A stretch of 64,000 nucleotides of DNA from Malurus cyaneus samueli (Eukaryota; Chordata; Aves; Passeriformes; Maluridae). Under the pieces are notes generated by a model. The model was not told the DNA's origin and ran no database searches. It saw only the letters and a program-made list of their open reading frames with translations. Position 1 is the first letter of the stretch, and the number at the start of each line of letters is the position of its first letter. Both the position numbers and the translations under genes were made by a program. Below are positions 13,601 through 25,400 of this stretch, in pieces. The stretch lies in contig CM019217.1 in the NCBI GenBank assembly GCA_009741485.1, positions 33,131,165 through 33,195,164 on the forward strand, in the 5' to 3' direction.

Positions 13601-16600
13601 TAACTAAAGTTCTCACATGATGATGATCTTCACACACACAGATTTTCCCCCTGCACAGACTGGAGGAGATCAGCAGCAGCCAGGACTGCTCATCATGAAG
13701 GCAAAGAGTGGTTTCAAAATGCTCCTTTCTGCAAAGAGACCAAATGGAGGATGCTTTCCGAGGCTGGAGTTACAACAAAGTATTCACTTAGCTGTAGAGA
13801 TCATAATGTTCCATGGTTTATTTGAATTATTAAAATGCAATACTGCACAATAATCATTATTGCAGGGTTTCAAAACACTTACTGACAATGTGGTCTTGGC
13901 AAAGTAAGTATGAGTCTTTTAAAAGTATAGTTGTTGCAACAGAGAAGGAAACCTGTGTTTCATACTAAGCTGTGCTTTCCAGAGAGATAGAAGGCATTGA
14001 TTGTAATATTGATTCCACACAGATTTTTGTTGCTTTATATTATAAAAATACCCCCCTTCCATCCTTTCTCAGCAGATCAGATGTCACTTCACTTTCCTTT
14101 TCTTGAAACAACACTGGAAGTAGATTGTTGACAGCTTCAGGCCTCTGCACAGTCAGCATTACAAGAGAACAGTATAGACAGGAACAGAAGTCAAATGGCC
14201 TCCCAGGAGCTCCAACCCATTAAAACAATTGCTAAGGGCACAAGAGCACAATAAACATCTGTGGTTGTCTCCGTAGCATATCACATGCCTTTCAGTTTGC
14301 CTTTGCATGGAAATGGGCTTGAGTGATCTGATTAAACTCAGATGTGGACTTGCAGGGTTCAAGGATTTTCAGGGCTTGGATTTTGGTTCCAGGCTGAGGC
14401 TAGGAGTCCTTGTAAAATTGGGTTCCAGATCAATGCTTCCACAGATTGGACAATACTTCAAGAATGCTTTCTGTTATTGGCTCTGTTCTGCTCTTTGCAA
14501 GCATCCTGATGTACTTGACAGACCTCATTTGAACTCAATACTGCAATGAAGAAAGCAAGCATCTTCCTAAGGTTCTCAGGGCAGACTGCCTTCCTCATGC
14601 ATCAGTCACTGGTTTTAGCTAAATTGGTATTAAAAACATATGCCTTGCCACAAAATCATCAGCAATTGCTGCTACAGAACATGGGCAGAGGAAAGGAATG
14701 GCACAGTTAGGATTTCATGTAGCAGAATAGATAAGGCAAAAATATCAGGGAGAGCCAAGCCCTGTCATGGAGATGTTGCAAGAGAGCATGAATGGAAGCT
14801 AGATCACTGTCCTGATCAAACAATGTCACAGGAGGTATCACCCTCTGATGACTTAAACAGGGAAGACCACTGTTTGCCTGTTTTGAAGTTGCGCACTTAG
14901 TGCTGCAGTTCTGCCACACAGTGTGTTTCTAGGGGCTGGAGACGGTATTTGCAGGTTCTGGAAATGAAATAGTGAATCCCAGAATCAGGCAGAGTATGGG
15001 TAGAGGGAGTAAAGCAAATTAATATTATCTTACTCTGCAAAGTTTTTGGTATGGGAATTATTTAATCATTGAGCTGATTTCTGGTAAACTGTCATGAAAA
15101 GAAGACTAGAAATAAAGAAGGAGCTCTTAGGATTGCTATATTTTGCACAATGCAGAAAGGAGATGAGCCTGATTCCTAACTTTGCAATGAGGGGTCAGGG
15201 GGGTTTCCTGTCAGCACTGCTGGGACAAGTTTAAGGGATGTAAGCAGGGAGGATAATCACAGCAATCTGGCAGGTGGGAAGGCATTGCAATAGAAAGGAT
15301 GACCTGCACGGAGTGAGTTACTGCCAGATGGCTCCCAGCTGGGGGACTTAAGGAGACTGTGATCTGGCTTAATCAAATGCCTGGCACCTTCTCTCCCTGC
15401 AGTGTCCAGAAAGACAGCCCTCACTGCTAGTGATAGAAAGAATCAGGGCTGATGAGACTGCCTTTTACAAACAGTCTGGGCAGTGCATGCAATTCTTTTT
15501 GTTGGCTTCCTCTCAGTGGCATTACCTTGAATATGAGGAAATTAAGGAGAAAAATTGCTATGAGCTTTGTAGGCCCTTTATTGCTTTAATCTCCCCTTCT
15601 CTCTGCTTTCTGTTTTCCCATCTCTTGTCATCCATCTTTGCAGAGACAGTGACCAAGTTAAGCTAAACAGCCTTTTAGATTTGTTTGTGATTGATTTCAT
15701 TTCTGCTCTCAGAAATGGTCTGAAATTTTCTAAATGTTATTTTCTCCAGGATGAAATTTTCAATGCAAATTCTGGGAATTTTAGAACAAGAATTCAACAC
15801 ATCTACAAGATTTATGGAGGGAAAAATACCTGCCATGTCTATGAGATGGAAAAGTAGACTATATGATTTCTGTGATTCCCTATAGCAGAACATAAGGGAA
15901 AGGCAAGAAAGACTGCATTCTGGAGTACTTGCCCTAATAGAAACTTGAGACAGTAGTTGTTAAGGTTTGGTGTTGCAAGAGGTTCTAAAGTAACTGGCTG
16001 AGCCTTCTGGATATTTAGTGCAGAGCCTGCAAGGGCTGTTTGTGTTAAGTTGTATTGATTGTCTTGTGTATAATTTAATAAAGTTGAAGTCTGCTTTCTT
16101 TCCTCACAGCTATATACTGCATCTGTCCTTGTTGGAGTGTTCCCATGGCAATCGTGGGTTGGAATTGTATTAGTTTGATTTATTCAATAAATAAGTAGAA
16201 AAATAAAACAAGATAATTACCCAACAATGAATAGCTACCATATGAACACAGTGAAAACTACACCAAAGGCCAATGGCAACAAGCAACATTTCTAGTTTAA
16301 GAGCAGTGCAGAGATTCCTTATGTAATTTTTTTGCCCTTCATTGACCCTTTGTCCATCAGGTGTCAGGCTCTGTAACTTACACAAGTTTCACTGTGTACC
16401 AAATGCCTCTCCCGGCTTCTCATGTCCATACTATTGTTATTCTTGCCTAAGCAGTGGCAGCAGCTTTTATGCTCTTACAACTTACTCTATATAGTAGACA
16501 TGTTTGCAGAGAAGAAAGTTCCCTCTTGTCTTCTCAGAGAAGTGGTACAGAAATCTGTGCTAATAAAATAAACATCTGGACTTCAGCTGAGATGTGCTCT

Positions 16601-19600
16601 CCTAACAGTCTAACACATGAACATGCCGGCTGGCTACTACCAGGCCCTCAAATCACTCAGGAAGCCAGCACTGCTGGCACTGGGGATCTGGCTGGGCTCT
16701 TGATAACCTTATGGCAGATGGAGACATGACACAAGGCATTCTTTGCAAGGGGTATTGCAGTGAAGCTTCTTCTATGGAAGAGCAAGACAGGCAGGTTACT
16801 TAGAGACGAGGAACACTTTGGTAGCAGCTCATAAGGAAATCACATCTGATGCTTAAAATTCAGAAGCATAGGTCTATTCTTTTACAATGTGGTTTGAGTT
16901 GACTTTTAAATCTCCGCTCAGAAATGTGCGGAGCTTGGCCTCCTGCTGCATGTCATGGTACAGCACAGAATGGGAGAGGTGTAAATGCAGCAGTGCATTC
17001 AATGCTGAAAATAAAATCTGGCTTGGGCTTTCCCAAATAGTTACTCGAAGTTCTAATGAAGCTAATGACAGCTAACCATTGCCAAGACACTCCAACAGCC
17101 AGTGTCAGTGGAAAACTAGAGGATCTTTGCTATGATCCTTGTACCTTTGGGACAGGGGTTGTAGAGCAGGAGTGGCTATTTCTGAACAGTCATTCCAGGG
17201 CTGTCTGCAAAGTGCTTGTGTTTTAGTCAAGAACCATTGAAAAAGCTGAATTTCATAAAAACTAACTGGACAAGAAAAGTATTTTTTCTGAATGTTCAGT
17301 GCATTGATGATCAGAATGTGTTTTACAAGATGCACCCAGTGGTGTTCAATCATATTAAGCTAGGCTTTTAATCAGAAGTAGATACTGTTATCTCTTTGAA
17401 GACCTCCTTTTTATCCAGAGGATCTCACATAAGTGCAAAACCTCCTTAGAATATCTGCTGACTGGCTGAAGATATGTCTGACTATGAAAAGCTTCTAAAC
17501 TGATGTTTGGAAACTGGCTTGAATGCTCGTTGAAAGGCAGCTGTAATACAAGCTAACATTTGAGGCTCTCGCAGGGAGCTCTGGATTCTGTTTCAAACAT
17601 CATTTCCATGAGAATTACATCAGCACTCAAGTCTCCCACTGCTGTTGGTGGAAATGTTTTTGAAATTAGTGCTACAATATCAGTGCCTTTGTGGAGACAC
17701 TGCCTTTATGAGGTGATTCCCATGACTACAGCCTGTTCCCACCATTAGGCCTATAGAAACTGGGAGACCTGAGGTCTGTTTCTTGACTCTGCTCTTCACC
17801 TGCTGTACCTGTAACTCTTATAATCTCTCGGCTTCTTTTGTACAATGTTGTGAGAAATTCAAAGAGTGATGTTACAAAAGAACTGTTTTATTAAGAACCT
17901 CTGTTGTTCCTACCTCCTCCTTGCCCCTGTAGTATGAAACACAAGAGCTGTGGCCTTGGAAGGTGCCTAGGCAGTCTCAGGAGCCTGTGACTGCTTTTTC
18001 TGGGGCCAGCTTGCCTAGTGGGAACATGGAGCAATGGGCTGGTAATCATTTCACCCCAGGAAACTTTCCACTTCATCTTAGGGTAATACCCCAGACAGAT
18101 ACTGGTCCAGAATTATTACAGCCTGAATCAGAAGTTTGTAAGGGAGAAGAGTGAACAATTTCACCTTGGTTTTCCCCAGAAGAATAGTAAGAGAATATGT
18201 CCTAAAATAAATGAGAAGAAAGCTCTTAGATGGTGCTTCTTAGCCTGAGGAAATAATAAGTGCTCTTTCTGAGCATGCAGATTATCAAGATACCATTAAC
18301 AAGATTTATTTGCTGCTCCTGTGAGCATATAGCGCGTGTAGATCTTCTCAGCATTTTCAAAGCACTTAAGGGAAAAGCTTGGTGGTCTGGAGATTTGAAA
18401 AAAGGACCCTGTCCCTCACCTATTACCATGGAGGCTTGGAGTGGCTTGGAAATGACAAACAGAAGTTTGTAAGTCTGGTTATAGCCCTGTACATCTCAAT
18501 GACCCTGGTCTTCAACTTGTGCCTATTCTTTTAGCTTCTGGAGACATATTAGGGAGATAAGGCAGTGCCTGGGGAGCAGATGGAGAAGAGGTCTTGTATG
18601 GTCCATGGCTACTTGCAAGATCAGGGCCTCCAGCCTTCTCCTCCACTCCAGCCCTTATGACATTGCTCCTCTGTTCTACACCGAGGTTCAGAAGATTTTT
18701 TCCTGCCCATTTACTTGCCACTGGTGTTCTGTTTAATCAGTTTTGGTTAGTACTTCCTTTCCTTTTATTTTCCACTTTTCTTATCCTCTCCTACTTAGGC
18801 TGTGTGTGTCACCAACCCTAAGACATCCTCTGCTTTTGCACCTGAACTTGTGACTTGGTACATATGCCACAGCATGAGGTTCAGTAATGATTTTAGCTTT
18901 TGCCAGACAAGCCCTGAGGCAAATTCACAGGGCAAGGTCTTTTGAAGTCCCAAATCTGCAATGCGGTGCAGAGAGACTGCCCCCCCAGGCATCGGTGTTA
19001 TGAGTCACTCTAGACAGGGAGCCAAGCTGGGTTGCTTCTTCCCCTTATGTGCAAGAGGCTTCTGGTCTGGAAGACAGTGAAAAGCCAAGGTTACACTGCT
19101 CAGGCCATCCCCTCTACAGCCTTTGCTTCTCCTCCTTGCTAAAAAGATGCGCTACACAAGCAGTTTCATGCTGGGGATATTGAGCTGGGATATATATGAC
19201 CATTAACCACTGTACTGTTCACATTTACTGATACATGTAATATGCAGTTGGCTTCGTTTTTCTTTGTTTTATGACTCCTAACCCTGCACCTCTATCCAGG
19301 AATTTCAGCAGAAGGCTTGTCATATCCTAATTGGTCTTACAAATTTTGTACAGCACAAATGTTTTGGCAACAGAACAGTTTTGATCAAAGGTTGTATAAA
19401 TCCCATTAGTCACAGCAGCTAAACCTGTATGTGTATCAACCCTTTGATGGGGTTTGTAGCACCTGCATTCCTACAGCACCATTACAGCTTGTACCTTCTG
19501 TGTATAGATACGCTTTTTTTTGAGCTCCTCTGGGTGCGTGATCTGGTGGGCTAAGGCATGATGTGATCTGATGCAATGTGTGGGTTGCAAGATCCAGGCT

Positions 19601-22600
19601 CAGCAGCACTTCTTAACTATGGGTTGTCAGCTCCACATCTCCCTTTGTTTGTCACCTAATGGCATATCCATAGTGTTTCGGCTCAATGTTTCTTGTTTGC
19701 TTTGGCTGACAAATGAAACAGGGCTCTGGGGAAAAAAATGCTGCTTCTTTGCTGAATTGCAGTGATTTATGTACATGCCAACAGGAATGAGGAAATGCAA
19801 ATTCCTCCTGCTTCTAGATATTGCACACCAGCCACTTTGAGGGCACTATTTTATTTCTTGGGTTGTTGAACTCATTTGGCCTTGTGCCTCACAGCACCAC
19901 ATGGAGTATAGCTTAATAGGCCTGAAAGGTATGGCATGCTGTGAGTTGATTTTATTTACATTTATGTACATATCACCATGTTTATTTTAAAACGACTGAA
20001 CTTCCGCAGTTGCAGCTCCAGGGTGGTAAAGTTCGCTGAAAGGACAGTTAGGTTCCTATCATCTAAATCTGGAAGACCTTATTTAAAATCATGGCCATGG
20101 TTTGCCATTTCTATTTTGCTGAGCTCATCCACTGAAACTAAACTGGTCTTTCATCTGGTCCATACTGGCCTTCCTGGCTTTTCTTTTTTTTTTTTTTTTA
20201 CTAGCTCAGTCACTCTATTTAGATTTTCAATGACAGAAGTGATAGCGATAATTTATTAATAATATGAAAAAATGTTATTCTGACAAAATATTTTACTTTG
20301 AAGTATATTTTCTTTCATTTAACTGAAACTCCCCAAGCTCATGACTGACTGTCCCAATTCCCTGTGTCTCTAACATCAGCACTCCATCTCAAAAGGACAC
20401 CTTGACTAGGTAGAAAATGGAGTTCTAAGGCACTACAGGTGTAATAAGATAAGTCAGCTTCTGGCTTATTGTGTAGTGCTGGTCAGGCATCTTCTGTCAA
20501 AATGTTTTTATTTTCTCTGGTCAGGAGTCACTGGTTTGACAACTGTTAGTGGAAATGTATCTATCAGTTTTGGCAGGCGAGTCTTCTCACGCAGGAGAAT
20601 GAATCTTCAGAGCAGGGCAGACGCCTGTCTGCGGAGCATCCCGCTTCCTCTAGTGAAGCTGGCAGCCCTCCCTGGGTCCTTGGAGACTGCTTCCAGTGCT
20701 CTGACAGCCTGGAGACTTAAAACCTGGAGACTTAAACTTCTATCTCTAATGCTCAGATGGGGAGAATTTCAGGATGCTACTGCTAGTATGAAGGACGGCT
20801 TTCTCAGACTTGAGTTAGTTCTTTTTTGTGTTTAACTAAGTAATTAAATATTTATTGGGCCACAGAGGGAACAGGTGACTGAAACTGTTATGGAATAGCT
20901 ACTTAAACTGGTTCTGGTCAGTGAGATCCTGCTCCTGTTTCCTCTTCACATCAAGCCTGACTGCATGTTCCTGTCCTCTTACTTGGGCCCAGAGTCATGC
21001 TCGAGGGCATACCAGTGAGATAAGACCCATGGAGAATGAATTTCTAGGAAGCAGGGTATTTAGGTCCTCAGAATGTCTTCCAACAGGTTCAGATATATGT
21101 AAGGGCTGGCACAAGTGATGGAAGGCTTCAGCTGGGAAGAAGTGAGAGAAAGGCATATGACTATTCTTTTGGACAGGAGAAGGCCATTAGAAAAGCTTAG
21201 CTACAGCCTCATTTGATACCCTGTATTCTGAGCCTTACCTGGCATGAACACCAATGTTTTCATTCAGTCTTAGGGGGATGTATGGATATACCAGTAACCA
21301 GGTGGTTAGTGTGTGAGCTGCAAACATCGAACACTCAGGCCGATTGCTGGTTGCAAACTATTATGCACCAGCAGTGAGCCCTAATTGAGAAACAAAGGGC
21401 TACTTCTGGATGGCTTGCAAGCAAAGAAATCTCCAATGTAACTTACATCAGGAGGAAGGAGGTCCATTTTCATTGCGGCTACTGCTTTGCTCCCTTGTGT
21501 TCTTCAGCCCTCTTTCTCTTATTGCTGGTCTGCTGCTCTGTCAAACTAAGCTAAAAAATCTTGTAAGACCAGGAGACTTGCAGGCATGACAAATGGCTTT
21601 GCAGACATGCTTCCCCAAAGGTTTCAGTCCCAGGAGCAGGCGTGCAGCTTGACCTTGCCTGGAGCCAGTAAACACATTGAGAAGGACTGTGCCTAGCACC
21701 TTTTTTTGCAGAATGTCCTATCCCCCACATGCAGCATGTGCTGTCCCTCACCAGCTGCAAACCACTGTGCTAGGGACAGCTGGTACGAGCTGTGGTCTGT
21801 GCTTCCCAGATCATAATGTGTTCCGTGGGATTACTTGTTTGCATAAGGCTGGTTGATGCTGCTATTATAAATATTTCCTTTTTTAAAGTTCGTTAGGTGA
21901 GATTTTTATTAACTATAGACTACCTGGGAAGCTGATAGACTCTCTGCTTGCACAGGGTGCAAGTGTCTGCTGAACTGCTGTGGAAGGTAGCAGGTATTTT
22001 GACTTGTTCCTTGCTAATTATTGCTTCAGTAAACAACAGCTGTTCAAATGCAGCTCAGCTTCTTGCTTTGAAAAGATTACAGTGCCCAAACTGTAGTCTG
22101 GTATTATTGAAAAAAGAAAAAAATTATAATCATTTCACTCCCCTACTGCTACAGATTTTATGGGCCTTGTAGTGTGCTGTTATGTCAGGCATATTAATTG
22201 CTAGTGAGTCGATGTTAAGCAAATGAAACAGCTTTGTGCAGCTTTTGGACACTTGGTTATAGACAGTTTAACAGCAGTCTTCTGGAGAGACTGTGCATTA
22301 GTTTTAGATTATTTTTCAGCACTGGAGGAAAGGCTCTTTCAAAGTAACTATAAAATGAACCGTTGCTGCCATGCAATTGCAGTAATAAGCTGTTAAGGTA
22401 CATTGCAAAGCATGAGGTCAGAGGCAGTATGTTCTTCCAGCCACCCAAGAAGTGTAATAGCAACTAATTAGTGCAGCTCCTTCAGAGACTACCGCTGTTG
22501 CAATGAGAGGAAAGAAAAGAAGAAAAGTGCAAGGGGGGGCCCCACTGTTACTATCTGCCCTTTAGATGAAGCAGTTGTTGGTATTAACTTAGCAGAGGGT

Positions 22601-23119
22601 GAAGGCCTGACCCAGCACAGCACTGAGTGTCAGTGATGTGCTCTTGGCAGTGAAAAGAAAAATAGCCCTGTTCTCTGCTCCGTGCAGTTCATGCCCTTCT
22701 GCTTTCTTCCTGAGGAGCAGGATTTATAGGGGCATCTGCCTTGATTTATTGAGGAGCAAAAATTACAAATTTACTTTCCAGGCACGTGCACACACGTGCT
22801 CTACCGCACAATGGAGGACCGAGCCCTTGCCCTCTGTCCTCCTGGCCGGGTGGCTCCTGTCCGGCAGCAGCTGGCCCAGCAATGGTGTGGCAGTGTCCAT
22901 GGCAATTGTCGGCCACCAGCCACCGCGGGCCGAGAAACAGGCTGGGCTTTGTTTGAACTGGTATGTTTCACTGGCTGCAGATGACAGACATCCGAAAATA
23001 CCTTTTGTGCAGTTAGAAACAAAACCAACCCCCCCTCCTGTATATTGCCAAATGCATATATGAGCAGTCAAGCTGGCACCCTTTGATTGCATTTGAGAAG
23101 GAACAAGGTGGTACCACTC

Positions 23120-24110
23120 GTCATGGGGTGACCTGCCAAGAAGAGAGCCCTGTTTTGGGGCGGCAGGTTGGCACTCGCCATCGGGATGTGTTAAGGAACA
23201 GGGGCTGGGCAAGTGCAAGGTCCACAAGCAGCATCCAGCGTGCTGCTGCCCTAGTGGAGCCCCTTCCTCCGCCCAGAGCAAGCGGGAATGGCACATTCAG
23301 GGAGTCCGGAGAGGCGACACGGGGTGGCACTGGCCCAACGGGACGTGCCTGGCTGCCTGCCCCGCCCGGGTCAGCCGGGCACCATGCTGCAGGTTGGCAT
23401 GAGGTGCTGCTCGGGGACACGGCATCTTAAGGCAGTATGTATGTACTTGTGTGCATGTTCGTCGTGTATTATCGATTTTTTATTTATTTATTTATTTATA
23501 TTACTGGAACCCCGCCTCAAGGATCCGCACCCCCGGCGCGCTGCAGGCCCCACTGAGCCGATAAAATGGCGGCCAAGACCCCCAAAGCGGCCCCGCGCCG
23601 GCCGCTGCCGCCCCTCCCTGCCCGCCAGGGGCGCGCGAGCCACGGCCGGCGGGCGGTGCCGGGTCCGGTGCCCCGGGGGACGGGGGAGATGGTGCCGAAA
23701 GAGCGAGGGGGGCGGCCCTGGCCGCCTGCTCCGGCCCGCGCTGCCGCTCTGGGGGGCTGAGGGGCGCTGCGCTGATGGCGAAGGGGTCAAGTGGTTGCGG
23801 GATCCGGTGCTGGTCCCGGCGCGGACATCGTGCCGGCTGCCGTGCCTCGGCAGGGAGCGGCTCGCTTTAAGGCTGGGAGCGCACTTGGGTCCTTTCCCTT
23901 CGGTCTGAGCTTCGCTGTGAGGCGGGTGAAGACCGGAGGGAGCATGCTGTCCCCGGTGAGGCAGGGCGGTAGCCCAGCTGCAGGTCCCGGTTGTTCACCG
24001 GGTAAGGAGCAGCTGCTTCCCAGCGCACCGGAGCTGGCGAAGCGTGAAACACTTGGGAGGGGTGTTTGAGGTGATCGAGGGCCATGTGTGCCGCGGGCAG
24101 AGGGCGGTCA
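23120..24110 (+). promoter_or_regulatory. CpG island, probable promoter with plus-strand first exon
   Basis: Base composition changes abruptly from the AT-rich flanks to a GC- and CpG-dense block, strongest at 23520-24060. At 23563-23574 stands AAAATGGCGGCC, which matches the YY1-type initiator element often found just inside CpG-island genes. Two good plus-strand splice donors follow: CCCCG/GTGAGG (exon end 23955) and ACCGG/GTAAGG (exon end 24001). A 64-codon frame starts at the ATG at 23566, is rich in Pro, Arg and Ala, and resembles nothing I know. The island lies about 4 kb beyond the likely 3' end of TENM3, so a plus-strand transcript would run convergently to it. In mammals DCTD lies downstream of TENM3, tail to tail; I could not find DCTD exons here. 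A non-coding RNA is equally possible. Confidence 0.6.
23477..23502. repeat. (TTTA)n microsatellite at the edge of the CpG island
   Basis: About six TTTA units lie just before the sharp rise in GC content. The sequence context suggests a simple slippage repeat. Confidence 0.85.
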
Positions 24111-24869
24111 GCGCTGGCACAGACAAGGTTTTACGATTTCTTCAATTTTTGTTTGTTTGTTTGTTTGTTTGATTCTTTATTTAAACTAAACACTTTTCTC
24201 TGGATGCCTTAGAAACATAAACGTGTGGGCATATTGGCTCCGGCTATGTTATAGAGAGTGAGGAGGTTTGTTTTAGTTAATCTTAATAATCAGCTGCTAT
24301 AGAAGGTAAGAGAATGACATATCTCTGCTGTGGAAGCCAAGTGATCTTTTTAAAATGCGTTAGCCCTGCACTCTCCGTTTAAAGAACTGGAACTTTTAGA
24401 GAACTGGAACTTTGTTGGCTTCAGTCTTTATCAACTTAATTTGGATATTTGAGGATTGGAAAAGGGGAGGTGATAAGGCGAAGACAAACCCAAACCGTTT
24501 GGCCTGGCATTTACCAGAGTTACAAAGGTTTTACCTTGATGTCTCCTGTGCAACTAAATGAATGGTGCCATAATCTAGTTTAAACTACCATCACCTACAT
24601 CCATTAGAATAGCTCGTATTTTGCCACAAGCCTTTGGAAACGACTCCTATAGTCAGCTATCAGAATTGCATTCCCACCCACTTTCTCTTCCCTCCTCCTG
24701 TTTGGAAGCACTTCACTATAATGTTTTTTTTTTTTTTTTTCTGTGAGGCCATTTAGACACTATTGTCCTGACACCCTTTTGTGCCTTTCATTTTTTCTTT
24801 CCTTTCTTTGCCAAGACTCAGATTTATGTGTGATGTCTCCTTGTGCTCTCTCCAGGGTTTTCACGATGC
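24111..24869. other. Flank after the CpG island
   Basis: Composition falls back to AT-rich. Contains the TTTG microsatellite and a T homopolymer around 24722-24741. If a plus-strand transcript starts in the island, this is its first intron. No second exon could be identified. Confidence 0.5.
24146..24171. repeat. (TTTG)n microsatellite
   Basis: Six TTTG units directly follow the CpG island on its downstream side. Confidence 0.85.
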
Positions 24870-25400
24870 ATGCATCAGGACTGTGTGCAAGAGTGGCATT
24901 GCTGGTACCATATGCAGAGATAACATTGCCTTCCTATTTCCCTTGTTTAACAAGGCCAGTAATCTCATTAAGCTTTTCCACCCCTAAGAGCTCTTCATTG
25001 CCACCACTATTGTACTGGAATCTCGCAATGAGTTATTTATCCATTGTGCACTCCTGATTGTTTCCAGTCAGTGCTTTCTTGAAGGCAGCTATGTACCTTT
25101 CATAGCAAGATTTGCATTTCTTATTCTGAGCTATTTTACTTTTGGAGTTGCCTGTATTAAAATGCATTCGGTTTGAATGGGCTCACTTCAGCGAGTGATC
25201 CATATTGTTCTGTATGACTGCCCTGTCCTAGCCATTATTTGCCACTCCATTAATTTTTGTCATCTGCAGATATTGGTGTGACTGATTTTTTTATATGTGC
25301 TTCCCCATCATTGTGTAAGTTGGTGACTAATACCTGGTTCTGGTATTATGGTCTTGTACACCCACACCCTCTCCAGCTCATTTTTCCATAGTAGTTCTTA
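24870..25400 (-). mobile_element. Old, diverged CR1 LINE fragment
   Basis: The stretch reads, on the complement, like the end of a CR1 reverse-transcriptase frame plus 3' sequence shared across birds and reptiles. Plus-strand landmarks are AATGGGCTCACTTCAGCGAG, GTTCTGTATGACTGCCCTGT, TTATTTGCCACTCCATTAAT and TTTTTGTCATCTGCAGATAT. It is much more diverged than the other copies and carries small indels. The edges are uncertain by 50 to 100 bases. Confidence 0.6.

Larger units (their letters stand above)
6434..23119. other. Long gene-free flank
   Basis: No conserved protein motif, tRNA or clear full-length transposon was found on either strand. It contains the minisatellite at 6846 and the small duplications at 8363 and 10560. 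A possible LTR remnant near 15955-16165 has AATAAA at 16077-16082 with a T- and C-rich sequence after it. Open frames up to about 140 codons look like chance. Distant regulatory elements cannot be recognised from a single sequence. Confidence 0.5.

Noticed and set aside
20476..20835. 119-codon plus-strand frame
   Set aside because: No recognisable family and low-complexity leucine/arginine-rich ending. Without splice or promoter support I treat it as chance.
22763..23296. 177-codon minus-strand frame at the edge of the CpG island
   Set aside because: Rising GC content lengthens chance frames. Overlapping frames of similar size exist on the other strand, and no protein family is recognisable.
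24870..25057. Plus-strand frames of 68 and 104 codons
   Set aside because: They overlap the old CR1 fragment in antisense and have no protein-like features.
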